Shown here in pieces: positions 1 to 6,464 of a stretch of 9,361 nucleotides of DNA (position 1 is its first letter; each line of letters opens with the position of its first letter). Below the pieces are notes generated by a model. That model saw only the letters and a program-made list of their open reading frames with translations. It searched no databases and was not told the origin of the DNA. The stretch spans positions 1 to 9,361 of the forward strand of contig JARHYV010000152.1 of NCBI GenBank assembly GCA_029258495.1, in the 5' to 3' direction. The position numbers and the translations under genes are program-made. The DNA is from Faecousia sp. Its GTDB lineage: Bacteria > Bacillota > Clostridia > Oscillospirales > Oscillospiraceae.

Positions 1-591
1 CAGCAGTCGGTCATGAATTTCGGCATTCTGATGATCCAAGGACTGGTCAATCGGTTCGGAACCATGGTCATGGCTGCCTTTGCAGCAGCTGTCAAGATCG
101 ACTCCTTTGCCTATATGCCTGCGCAGGAATTCGGCAATGCCTTTTCCCTGTTCATATCCCAGAACCACGGTGCAGGCAATCGCAGCAGGATCCGTCAGGG
201 CACCAAAAACGCCATGGCGCTGTCTATGGCATTCTGCGCAGTCATCTCCGTGATCGTCTTTGTCACGGCACCTGCTCTCATGACGATCTTTATTGATCCT
301 GCCGAAACAGAGATCATCCGCATCGGCAGCCGCTATCTGCGCATCGAGGGTGCATGCTACTGGGGCATCGGACTGCTGTTTCTGCTGTATGGCTATTACC
401 GCGGGATCGGCAAGCCCTCCATGTCCCTGATCCTCACCGTCCTATCTCTGGGGACCCGGGTGGCACTGGCCTACCTGCTGGCACCCATCCCACAGATCGG
501 AGTCATCGGCATCTGGAGCTCCATCCCCATCGGCTGGTGTCTTGCCGATGCAGTGGGGCTTGCAGTCATGATCCGCAGAGCAAAGGAATAA
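1..591 (+). CDS. MATE family efflux transporter, C-terminal part (partial)
   Basis: The reading frame is open from base 1 and ends at TAA 589-591, giving 196 residues, so the gene begins outside the window. The segment matches the C-terminal half of a MATE (NorM/DinF-like) cation/drug antiporter, a family of about 450 residues with 12 helices. It begins with a QQSVMNFG-type segment. A conserved stretch reading roughly MPAQEFGNAFSLFISQNHGAG follows, as in MATE repeat-2 sequences. After it come hydrophobic helices at about residues 69-91, 116-128, 138-155 and 160-188, and a short basic tail ending RRAKE. MATE proteins export cationic compounds using Na+ or H+ gradients; the substrate cannot be told here. 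The gene ends just upstream of a strong palindromic terminator and converges with the lyase gene on the other strand. The family call is firm and the subfamily is not. Confidence 0.9.
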   Translation, partial: QQSVMNFGILMIQGLVNRFGTMVMAAFAAAVKIDSFAYMPAQEFGNAFSLFISQNHGAGNRSRIRQGTKNAMALSMAFCAVISVIVFVTAPALMTIFIDPAETEIIRIGSRYLRIEGACYWGIGLLFLLYGYYRGIGKPSMSLILTVLSLGTRVALAYLLAPIPQIGVIGIWSSIPIGWCLADAVGLAVMIRRAKE

Positions 592-596
592 ACATT

Positions 597-647
597 CACC
601 CCGGGATCGCATCCATGACAGCTGACTGTCCGGAGCATCCCGGGGTG
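597..647. terminator. Bidirectional terminator between convergent genes
   Basis: Perfect 11-bp inverted repeat CACCCCGGGAT (597-607) / ATCCCGGGGTG (637-647). The 29-nt interior holds a second small hairpin, GACAG (617-621) / CTGTC (626-630). On the + strand the stem is followed by a T-rich stretch, GATTGATTTTTATTG. On the - strand it is followed by the weaker AATGTTTATT. It lies between the MATE stop (591) and the stop of the minus-strand lyase (663), so it can end both transcripts. The stem is plain in the sequence; bidirectional use is inferred. Confidence 0.8.
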
Positions 648-662
648 ATTGATTTTTATTGC

Positions 663-1874
663 TCAGGCATTGAATACATACTGATCCATCCGGGCAAATG
701 CCTCCTGCACACGGCTCATAGGCAGCGCAAGGTTCACACGGATATGCGTTCTGCCATGGAATGCCCGACCGTCCTGCCAGCAGACGCCCACTTCCCATCC
801 GGCACGCAGCACCTCATCCAGTGTTTTTCCGTGGCTTTCACACCATTTGCCGCAATCCAAAAACAGCATGTAGGTGCCCTGAGGTCTGGATACCTCCACT
901 CCCTCAAAATGATCCCGGATATAGTCACAGGCGAATGTCACATTCTCCGTAATTACCTGACACAGCTCCTTCGCCCATTCGCTGCCCTCCGGCTTGTAGG
1001 CACCGATCAGCGCATGCATGCTCATGATATTCATGGTGTTGTAGTGGCTGAGAGAGGTTTCCTTGTTCATGCGATCGATAAGCATCCTGTTGTAGATCAC
1101 ATGGTAGCTGCCTACCAGACCTGCCAGATTGAAGGTCTTGCTGGGGGCATACATGGCAATGGTGCGCATTTTCGCATCCTCGCTGACCGACTGAGTCGGC
1201 ACATGTCTGTGACCGGAGAGGATGATATCGCTCCAGATCTCGTCCGAGATCACCATTACATCGTACTTTTTATACAGCTCCATGGCTTTTTCCACTTCCC
1301 ATCGTTCCCATACCCGTCCGGTCGGGTTGTGAGGGGAACAGAAGATCGCCGCATGGATCTTATGCTCTGCAAGCTTGCGCTCCATGTCTGCAAAATCCAT
1401 GCGCCAGATGCCCTGCTCATCCTTGACAAGGTCACTGTGTACGATCTCGTAGCCGTTATTGTGCAGTGTGTTGGTAAAGCCCACATAGGTCGGAGCATGG
1501 AGCAGAACCTTGTCACCCCGGGAGCACAGCACGCTCAGTGCGCTTGCCACACCACCCAAAACGCCGTTTTCATATCCGATATTCTCCCTGCACAGATCGG
1601 TCACATCATTATGCTCCCTCTGCCAGCGGATAATGGATGCAAAATATTCCTCAGAGGGGTTGAAATACCCAAAGGTCGGGTGCTGGATCCTCCGGATCAT
1701 CGCCTCCTGTACCGTTGGTACCACCGGGAAATTCATGTCCGCGATCCACATGGGGATCGCATCAAAGCCCTCTCGGGGCGCTACCGGGATCAGGCTGTTG
1801 GGGTCGCCAACCACATCAACCGCCACTGCATCCCTGCCCTTTCGCTCCAAGATCGTTGTAAAATCGTATTTCAT
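663..1874 (-). CDS. MalY/PatB-type PLP-dependent aminotransferase / cystathionine beta-lyase
   Basis: 403 residues, a normal length for fold-type I class I/II aminotransferases of the MalY/PatB (C-S beta-lyase) group. These cytoplasmic PLP enzymes typically cleave cystathionine or cysteine conjugates to a thiol, pyruvate and ammonia; some act as aminotransferases. Visible marks include the N-terminal PMWIADMNFP stretch (41-50), typical of MalY/PatB. The cofactor-site residues are Tyr130, Asn183 in SPHNPTG (180-186), Asp211 in SDEIWSD, the Schiff-base Lys246 in APSKTFNLAGL, and the carboxylate-binding Arg379 in HIRVNLALP. The start at 1874 is preceded on the minus strand by an AGAGAGGA purine run about 11 nt away. 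A good promoter lies at 1916-1943. The gene diverges from the asparaginase gene and converges with the MATE gene. A long open frame opposite it on the + strand (354-1904) is a codon-bias shadow. Exact substrate is not deducible. Confidence 0.92.
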   Translation of the reverse strand: MKYDFTTILERKGRDAVAVDVVGDPNSLIPVAPREGFDAIPMWIADMNFPVVPTVQEAMIRRIQHPTFGYFNPSEEYFASIIRWQREHNDVTDLCRENIGYENGVLGGVASALSVLCSRGDKVLLHAPTYVGFTNTLHNNGYEIVHSDLVKDEQGIWRMDFADMERKLAEHKIHAAIFCSPHNPTGRVWERWEVEKAMELYKKYDVMVISDEIWSDIILSGHRHVPTQSVSEDAKMRTIAMYAPSKTFNLAGLVGSYHVIYNRMLIDRMNKETSLSHYNTMNIMSMHALIGAYKPEGSEWAKELCQVITENVTFACDYIRDHFEGVEVSRPQGTYMLFLDCGKWCESHGKTLDEVLRAGWEVGVCWQDGRAFHGRTHIRVNLALPMSRVQEAFARMDQYVFNA

Positions 1875-1915
1875 CGAAAAGTCCGTCCTCTCTGTGTCTT
1901 TTGAGTCACGCCACC

Positions 1916-1943
1916 ATTATATCAGTTTCCCCTTTGTTTGCAA
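1916..1943 (-). promoter_or_regulatory. Sigma-A-type promoter for the MalY-type lyase gene
   Basis: On the minus strand a perfect TATAAT -10 (1921-1916) lies 16 bp from TTGCAA (1943-1938), which matches the -35 consensus at four of six positions. The predicted start near 1909 leaves a leader of about 35 nt before the lyase start codon. Confidence 0.6.
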
Positions 1944-1988
1944 CCTTCTTTTGCAGTCCGCACTCCGTTTTCCCGCTGCGCCGAACAA

Positions 1989-2006
1989 CTGCTATGCAAA
2001 CAGCAG
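1989..2006. promoter_or_regulatory. Small dyad overlapping the -35 zone of the asparaginase promoter
   Basis: CTGCT (1989-1993) / AGCAG (2002-2006) form a 5-bp inverted repeat with an 8-nt centre containing TGCAAA. It sits 10-27 bp upstream of the asparaginase -10 box. The placement would suit an operator, but a five-base dyad can occur by chance. Confidence 0.25.
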
Positions 2007-2012
2007 ATACCG

Positions 2013-2021
2013 TGCTATAAT
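2013..2021 (+). promoter_or_regulatory. Extended -10 promoter for the asparaginase gene
   Basis: TGCTATAAT (2013-2021) is a perfect extended -10 element (TGnTATAAT). No convincing -35 hexamer lies 16-18 bp upstream (TATGCA at 1993-1998), as is common for extended -10 promoters. The predicted start near 2028 gives a leader of about 47 nt. Confidence 0.6.
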
Positions 2022-2074
2022 GCAGATACATTATAAATCATGCAACCCAAGCCCTTTAGAAAGAATGAAAAAAC

Positions 2075-3088
2075 ATGTACGAAAACAACTGTGCCGTGCT
2101 CACCGAGGAATACCGCGGCAGTCTGCTGGATCTGGTTCACGAAGGCTATATCTGCGTGGTGGATGAAAACGGGAAGGTCATCCGGCATGCCGGAGATCCC
2201 AACGCTATGGTCTACTACCGCTCCGCCTCCAAGCCCTTGCAGGCTCTGCCTGTCATCGCCATGGGACTGGATGAGAAATACGGCCTGACCGACGAAGAAA
2301 CCGTGATCTTCTCAGGCTCCCATCTGGGAGAGCCCTTCCATGTGGAGGCGATCACATCCATCGCGGCAAAGGCCGGACTGGATCTTGATGATCTGGTCAT
2401 GAACCCCACCGTTCCCGGCAGCACCTCTGCCAATGAAGAGCGGATCCGAAAGGGACTGCCCAAGGCAAAGATTTACCATAATTGCAGCGGCAAGCATACC
2501 GGCGCCATGCTCATCCAGAAGGAACTGGATCCTGAGCATATTCGTGACTACTGGCGGCCGGACTCTGCTGCTCAGAAGGAGATCCTCCGTGCCATTTCCG
2601 TCCTGTCCGAGTTCCCGTCCCAGCAGATCGACATCGGGATCGACGGCTGCGGTGTACCGGTTTTTGCCGTCCCGATGAAAAACATTGCCGTTGCGTTCAA
2701 GAATATCGCCTGCATCGACACCATTCAGGATGCGTCCCTCCGGGCGGCTGCTCAGAGATACATCCCCAGGATCCACCACTATCCTCTGATGATGAGAGGC
2801 ACCGATTTCCTGTGCTCCATGATCAACTATGACCCCAACATCGTCGCAAAGGGCGGTGCCAACGGTGTCTACGGCATCGGGCTGAAGAAAGAGCGCATCG
2901 GCATCTCCTTTAAGCTGAAGGACGGCACCGAGGCAGTCTGGCCCATTATCATCAAAGAGATCTTCCGCCAGATCGGCTATTATAATGAAGATACCTTCGC
3001 CATGCTGGACAGGCTGAACAGTGGAACCATCCTTAACGACAACGGGACACCTGTTGGCACCTCCAAGGCCGTATTCACCCTCACCTGA
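2075..3088 (+). CDS. L-asparaginase, ReAV-type (Asparaginase_II, PF06089-like)
   Basis: 337 residues, full length for the asparaginase family typified by Rhizobium etli ReAV, which is unrelated to the classical E. coli type I/II enzymes. The reaction is L-asparagine to L-aspartate plus ammonia. The motifs line up with those described for ReAV. There is a Ser-x-x-Lys tandem in RSASKPLQ (Ser50, Lys53), a second serine region FSGSH (Ser80/Ser82) and the partner Lys259 in VAKGGANGVYG. The metal-site residues are Cys137 and Lys140 in NCSGKHTG and Cys192 in DGCGVP. There is no signal peptide, so it is probably cytoplasmic. The start at 2075 has only a weak purine run (AGAAAG) upstream but agrees with the N-terminal homology and the extended -10 promoter. 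The gene stands alone, is transcribed divergently from the lyase, and is closed by its own terminator. Family confidence is high; residue equivalences are from memory of the ReAV structure. Confidence 0.9.
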   Translation: MYENNCAVLTEEYRGSLLDLVHEGYICVVDENGKVIRHAGDPNAMVYYRSASKPLQALPVIAMGLDEKYGLTDEETVIFSGSHLGEPFHVEAITSIAAKAGLDLDDLVMNPTVPGSTSANEERIRKGLPKAKIYHNCSGKHTGAMLIQKELDPEHIRDYWRPDSAAQKEILRAISVLSEFPSQQIDIGIDGCGVPVFAVPMKNIAVAFKNIACIDTIQDASLRAAAQRYIPRIHHYPLMMRGTDFLCSMINYDPNIVAKGGANGVYGIGLKKERIGISFKLKDGTEAVWPIIIKEIFRQIGYYNEDTFAMLDRLNSGTILNDNGTPVGTSKAVFTLT

Positions 3089-3101
3089 TCCGTCAACTTG
3101 A

Positions 3102-3139
3102 CCCCTGTGAGCGGCACAAGCCCTTCACAGGGGCTTTTT
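3102..3139 (+). terminator. Rho-independent terminator after the asparaginase gene
   Basis: Perfect 9-bp stem CCCCTGTGA (3102-3110) / TCACAGGGG (3125-3133) with a 14-nt loop, then C and a run of five T. It begins 13 bp after the asparaginase stop. Confidence 0.85.
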
Positions 3140-3190
3140 CAGAGTATTCTCTTGTATTTTCCCGATTTTCGTAAAGAATTATTAAGAACC

Positions 3191-3221
3191 TTGTAATTGA
3201 CTCTCCCTGCAGAAATATGAT
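3191..3221 (+). promoter_or_regulatory. Possible promoter for the YgjP-like / lipoprotein unit
   Basis: After the terminator the sequence is AT-rich (3140-3220). TATGAT (3216-3221) could be a -10 box, with TTGTAA (3191-3196) 19 bp upstream. TTGACT (3197-3202) is a better hexamer but is only 13 bp away. A promoter is needed here because of the preceding terminator, but the exact boxes are uncertain. Confidence 0.35.
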
Positions 3222-3256
3222 ACCATGTCGGAGCAGTCCGATCATCTTGGAGTTAC

Positions 3257-3262
3257 GGAGGA
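3257..3262 (+). promoter_or_regulatory. Ribosome binding site deciding the YgjP-like start
   Basis: GGAGGA lies 8 nt before the ATG at 3271. The in-frame ATG at 3217 has no Shine-Dalgarno sequence and overlaps the candidate -10 box, so 3271 is taken as the start. Confidence 0.75.
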
Positions 3263-3270
3263 ACGAGCAT

Positions 3271-3825
3271 ATGCAGCAAAAAAATGTTGCCTATCAGATC
3301 ATCAGGAGCAGCCGAAAGACCATCTCCATTCAGATCACCCCACAGGGGCAGGTGCTTGTACGCTGTCCTTCCAGAATGTCGGATACAGATATCCGCCAAT
3401 TTGTCCGCAGCAAAGCTGACTGGATCGATCACCATCTTTCCGAGCTGCGCCGAGCACCTGCGCTGCCTCCTTTTACCCAAGAGGAGCTGCGCCGTCTTGC
3501 TGAGCATGCTCTGGCGGTCATCCCGGAACGGACAGCACACTTCGCCGAACGGATGCAGGTGACCTACGGGCGCATCACCATCCGAAATCAGCGCACCCGC
3601 TGGGGCAGCTGCAGCAGCTCCGGCAATCTGAATTTCAACTGTCTTCTGATGCTTGTGCCTCAGGAGGTTCTGGACTATGTCATTGTCCACGAGCTGTGCC
3701 ATCGAAAAGAAATGAACCATTCTCCGAAATTCTGGAACGAGGTATCCAAGGTGCTGCCCCGATACGAAAGCTCCAGAAAATGGCTGAGAGAAAACGGCGG
3801 AGCCTTGATCGCCCGCCTGCCCTGA
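3271..3825 (+). CDS. YgjP-like (DUF45) zinc metallopeptidase family protein
   Basis: 184 residues from the ATG at 3271; an in-frame ATG 18 codons upstream lacks a ribosome binding site. The C-terminal half carries the YgjP/WrpA (PF01863) signature: RTRWGSCSSSGNLNFN (about 108-123), then the gluzincin-like zinc motif HELCH with His140, Glu141 and His144, and a further His150 in NHSPKFW. The N-terminal half (about 1-60) has the family's strand-rich start (YQIIRSSRKTISIQI) followed by a basic, Trp-containing helix. Family members are cytoplasmic metal-dependent hydrolases with poorly defined substrates, and no specific substrate can be inferred. No terminator separates it from the lipoprotein gene 65 bp downstream, so co-transcription is likely. 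The family call is strong; the function is unknown. Confidence 0.88.
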   Translation: MQQKNVAYQIIRSSRKTISIQITPQGQVLVRCPSRMSDTDIRQFVRSKADWIDHHLSELRRAPALPPFTQEELRRLAEHALAVIPERTAHFAERMQVTYGRITIRNQRTRWGSCSSSGNLNFNCLLMLVPQEVLDYVIVHELCHRKEMNHSPKFWNEVSKVLPRYESSRKWLRENGGALIARLP

Positions 3826-3890
3826 CGATTCGGCGGATAATCCCCTGATTTCTGCAAAAAGTAATATCATCACATAAAAGGAGCTGCCCC

Positions 3891-4730
3891 ATGAAGAAAC
3901 TCATTCAAAAAATCGCAGCCTTGTCTGCCGCCGCCATCCTGCTGACAGGATGCAGCAATCAGGCAGGCGGCAAGAAAGAACCTACCTTCTCCAATCTGAT
4001 CGACCCGGTATCTCAGGCTGAGGTCGTGCAGACCCTGAACGCTCACGGCGTCACGCAATCCCAGACCGACACCCTCATCAACTGGGTCAACGATTTCAAC
4101 AGCCGCATTTCCGCCGGCTCCCTGCTGGATGGGTTCAATGCCATCGGAAAAGGCGCAGATTACAGCGGCGTGATCGTGGACATCAAGGAGTCCCCCGACG
4201 GACTTATCTACCCCGAGGCAAACTGCCGGCTGACCAGCTACCTGCTGATGAAGAACATGATCTCCACCGCAAAGACCTCCGATCCCTCGGACACTTATCT
4301 GGTCTTTGATCTTGAGGCCATCGACTCCTACGCACCTTTTCATATGACCGATGAGGAGCGGGCAAACTTCGTTTCCCTGTTCAACTGGATCCCTCTGCAC
4401 GGAGCATCCACACAGGACGAACACCTTGCGCTGATCCAGCAGGCCTGGAAGGATCGGGACATCCGGATCAACGGCAGCGGACTCTCCCTCATCACCGTGT
4501 ATCTGCATTCTCCCTTTGACGATGCCCGATTTGTCGGTCATACAGGCGTCCTTGCAGAAACCGAAAACGGGCTGCTGTTCGTGGAGAAATACGGCCCGCA
4601 GACACCCTTTCAGGCAACCAAATTCAACAACCGCGAGGAGCTGAAACAATACCTCACCGGCAGAGCCGACCTGTACGGCGACGAAACGGAGCTTGCCCCC
4701 ATCCTGATGGAAAACGGACTGCCGCTGTGA
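3891..4730 (+). CDS. DUF4300-like lipoprotein
   Basis: 279 residues starting at the ATG at 3891, with AAGGAG (3878-3883) 7 nt upstream. The N-terminus is a clear lipoprotein signal: MKKLIQK, a hydrophobic core, and lipobox LTGC with the lipid-anchored Cys21, so the mature protein should sit on the outer face of the membrane. The body resembles DUF4300 lipoproteins of Firmicutes. Shared marks are an SNLIDPVSQAEVVQTL opening, a WVNDFN segment near residue 64, an NCRLTSYLL segment near 110, FVGHTGVL near 215, LLFVEKYG followed by FQATKFNNREEL, and a C-terminal ILMENGLPL. No catalytic motif is recognisable to me and the role is unknown. Its nearest upstream neighbour is the YgjP-like gene, with no terminator between. 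The DUF assignment is from memory of the conserved motifs; the lipoprotein call is firm. Confidence 0.82.
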   Translation: MKKLIQKIAALSAAAILLTGCSNQAGGKKEPTFSNLIDPVSQAEVVQTLNAHGVTQSQTDTLINWVNDFNSRISAGSLLDGFNAIGKGADYSGVIVDIKESPDGLIYPEANCRLTSYLLMKNMISTAKTSDPSDTYLVFDLEAIDSYAPFHMTDEERANFVSLFNWIPLHGASTQDEHLALIQQAWKDRDIRINGSGLSLITVYLHSPFDDARFVGHTGVLAETENGLLFVEKYGPQTPFQATKFNNREELKQYLTGRADLYGDETELAPILMENGLPL

Positions 4731-4746
4731 CCCCCTGAATATCTGC

Positions 4747-4781
4747 AATGCACAGGATCCTGCCGATCCTGTGCATTTTTT
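4747..4781 (+). terminator. Strong rho-independent terminator after the lipoprotein gene
   Basis: Perfect 13-bp stem AATGCACAGGATC (4747-4759) / GATCCTGTGCATT (4765-4777), 5-nt loop CTGCC, and a T run through 4781. It begins 17 bp after the lipoprotein stop and insulates the ferredoxin pair. Confidence 0.93.
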
Positions 4782-4865
4782 CCAGAGTGATATTATCACA
4801 GAATTTTCCCGCCGTTCATGATAGGATCACACTCACAAAATATGATTGTGAGGTTTTTGATATCT

Positions 4866-5081
4866 ATGGAAATCACAAGGAAACGGATCCGAAAAAAGGC
4901 TTTTGTCGCCGAAGATCTATGCGTAGCCTGCGGCTGCTGCGTAAAGGTATGTCCCACCGCAGCCATTTCTGTTGTCTTTGGCGCAATGGCTCAGGCAGAC
5001 CCGGACAAATGCGTTGGCTGCGGAAAGTGCGCAAAGGAATGTCCCGCATCCGTCATCACGATCCGGGAGGTGGGCGCATGA
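4866..5081 (+). CDS. Two-cluster [4Fe-4S] ferredoxin
   Basis: 71 residues from the ATG at 4866. Two full cluster motifs of the bacterial 2[4Fe-4S] type are present. The first is CVACGCCVKVCP (Cys19, 22, 25, 29) and the second is CVGCGKCAKECP (Cys49, 52, 55, 59). Each motif's last cysteine would ligate the opposite cluster. There is an extra Cys24 inside the first motif and a basic N-terminus (RKRIRKK). The product is a small soluble electron carrier. In-frame ATGs at 4818 and 4842 would add 16 or 8 residues. The 4866 start is preferred because the extra residues look unlike ferredoxin and GTGAGG (4848-4853) lies 12 nt upstream, a rather long spacing. The stop overlaps the next start (ATGA at 5078-5081), so it is translationally coupled to the membrane protein and is probably its redox partner. 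Confidence 0.88.
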   Translation: MEITRKRIRKKAFVAEDLCVACGCCVKVCPTAAISVVFGAMAQADPDKCVGCGKCAKECPASVITIREVGA

Positions 5082-5680
5082 AAAAGAAATGGTACGATTA
5101 TCTTTGGATCGCATCCTTGAGCTATCTGATCCTTGGTTTCTTTAACATTCTGTTTGCATGGCTCGGGATGCTTTGCTTTGTGATCCCTCTGGTTATCGCC
5201 GCTGCCGGTCGGAACAAAAGCTACTGCAACCGCTACTGCGGACGGGGACAGCTGTTCCAGATCCTCGGCGGACGCTTTGGACTGTCCCGAAAGAAGGATA
5301 TCCCCAACTGGATGAAGAGCAAAGCCTTCCGCTATGGCTTTCTGATCTTTTTCTTTGCCATGTTTTTCCAGATGCTCTGGATCACCTATCTGGTGTTCGC
5401 CGGAGCAGAAGATCTCAAGCAGGTCGTCACTCTGCTGTGGACATTCAAGCTGCCTTGGCACTGGGCATACCACGGCACCCTGCTGCATCCCGGTGTGGCA
5501 CAGTTCGCCTTCGGATTTTACAGCGTGATGCTCACCTCCACCGTTCTCGGACTGATCACCATGGTGCTGTACAAGCCCAGATCCTGGTGCGTCTACTGCC
5601 CCATGGGCACCATGACCCAGCTGATCTGCAAAGCCCGCAATCACAGCCGGATCACAGCATCTCAAAATCAGCTGCCGTGA
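5078..5680 (+). CDS. Membrane 4Fe-4S-binding protein (Fer4_5/NapH-like)
   Basis: 200 residues. The ATG at 5078 overlaps the ferredoxin stop and has GGGAGG (5065-5070) 7 nt upstream. Hydrophobic segments lie at about 9-43 (one long or two tight helices), 84-108 and 140-165. Two cysteine motifs flank the last two helices: Cys50-x3-Cys54 in SYCNRYCGRGQLF and Cys171-x2-Cys174-Pro in SWCVYCPMGTM, with a further Cys184. This pattern fits the Fer4_5 group of polyferredoxin-like membrane proteins (NapH, NosR and YccM relatives), which pass electrons between soluble carriers and membrane or extracytoplasmic acceptors. Here the soluble two-cluster ferredoxin is a separate, coupled gene instead of a fused C-terminal domain. 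No terminal oxidoreductase gene lies nearby, so the acceptor is unknown. Membrane topology and the Fe-S role are well supported; the pathway is not. Confidence 0.85.
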   Translation: MKKKWYDYLWIASLSYLILGFFNILFAWLGMLCFVIPLVIAAAGRNKSYCNRYCGRGQLFQILGGRFGLSRKKDIPNWMKSKAFRYGFLIFFFAMFFQMLWITYLVFAGAEDLKQVVTLLWTFKLPWHWAYHGTLLHPGVAQFAFGFYSVMLTSTVLGLITMVLYKPRSWCVYCPMGTMTQLICKARNHSRITASQNQLP

Positions 5681-5772
5681 CCCTGATGCCCAAAACAGGC
5701 TGCCGTTATTAAGCACGATCAAAGCGATCAACGGCCGAAAGAAATAAGCCTTCGAGCAACACGACCCACATA

Positions 5773-5817
5773 ACAAAAGATCAGGATACTCTATCGTGTC
5801 CTGATCTTTTGTGTTTT
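5773..5817 (+). terminator. Rho-independent terminator after the ferredoxin pair
   Basis: 17-bp stem 5773-5789 / 5796-5812 built around AAAAGATCAGGA / TCCTGATCTTTT with one G-T pair, a 6-nt loop (TCTATC), then GTTTT. It lies about 92 bp after the stop at 5680. The stretch between holds only a weaker 6-bp hairpin, GCCGTT (5702-5707) / AACGGC (5730-5735). Confidence 0.88.
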
Positions 5818-5925
5818 CCGGCAGCTGTGCAAACTCTGTCGACTTTTTTCAGAAAATGTATGATAAAAAATCCACACATTCAAGGGTCTCTTCAATTTCG
5901 TCGGAATGATAGTATTTAAGGCATA

Positions 5926-6375
5926 ATGATATCAAGTATCAGCATTTTGCACAAGAAAAGCCTGTCGAAATTAGGCGAACGATTTATGTTGCATTTTCGA
6001 AAAAAAGAATATATTCTAAGGATAATTCCTGAGGTAACAGGAAAAAATAAACTTTTTGAGGAGTTACAGCGCAATATGACCGGAAAAGAACTTGTATTGA
6101 AAGCCGTATTCGAAAAAGCCTTTAGCTTAATGGACAGCGCTATCGCTGAAAAATTGGCACACGACGAAACCTACCTCACTGATGAACGCGATTCCATCGA
6201 ATTAGAGCAGAAATACGAATCGCTCTCTCTGTCGTCACCGCACAGGATGATCATCGAGGATTTCCACGCCTGCAACTGCAGCCGATTCTACCGAATGATC
6301 GAGCTTGCATACCAAGCAGGTGCCGAAACTGCCCTCAGCATCATTGAAAAGCAGGTTGCTCCATGTGCTACATAA
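5926..6375 (+). CDS. Hypothetical small helical protein
   Basis: 149 residues from the ATG at 5926. I do not recognise the family. The sequence is predicted mostly helical and charged, with no signal peptide or membrane segment. The C-terminal half (about 95-145) has the pattern IIEDFHACNCSRFYRMIELAYQAGAETALSII, ending in an amphipathic helix. That pattern loosely recalls small DUF6809-like proteins that end in a GFxxGAxxxxE helix, but this is only a resemblance. The N-terminal half is Lys/Phe-rich and encoded by AT-rich DNA. The start is uncertain. AAGG (5918-5921) is only 4 nt before 5926, while the ATG at 5986 (129 residues) has AGG 10 nt upstream. The gene is an orphan: terminators lie on both sides and no partner is adjacent. 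The downstream terminator and the sustained open frame support a real gene. Confidence 0.6.
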   Translation: MISSISILHKKSLSKLGERFMLHFRKKEYILRIIPEVTGKNKLFEELQRNMTGKELVLKAVFEKAFSLMDSAIAEKLAHDETYLTDERDSIELEQKYESLSLSSPHRMIIEDFHACNCSRFYRMIELAYQAGAETALSIIEKQVAPCAT

Positions 6376-6420
6376 AGAATTTGATCATCGCTCTCCCCCA
6401 ATCGTCCCTGTGACAAAAGA

Positions 6421-6454
6421 AGGAACTGCACCCTGCGCGCAGTTCCTCTTTTTT
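6421..6454 (+). terminator. Rho-independent terminator after the hypothetical gene
   Basis: 9-bp stem AGGAACTGC (6421-6429) / GCAGTTCCT (6439-6447), 9-nt loop, then C and six T (6449-6454). The stem can be extended through GA/CT if one A is bulged. Confidence 0.88.
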
Positions 6455-6464
6455 GACTCAGTGC

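Noticed and set aside
354..1904. A 516-codon open frame on the + strand opposite the MalY-type lyase gene
   Set aside because: It overlaps a complete PLP enzyme with all active-site motifs on the other strand, spans the terminator and the end of the MATE gene, and its translation (His/Arg/Pro-rich) resembles no protein family. It is a codon-bias shadow.
4748..5077. N-terminal extension of the membrane Fe-S protein frame back to 4748
   Set aside because: It would start inside the terminator stem and run out of frame through the ferredoxin gene. The ATG at 5078 has a good RBS and begins the conserved membrane protein.
5702..5735. Hairpin GCCGTT / AACGGC after the membrane Fe-S gene as a terminator
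   Set aside because: The stem is only 6 bp with a 22-nt loop and no T-run; the 17-bp stem at 5773-5812 is the real terminator.
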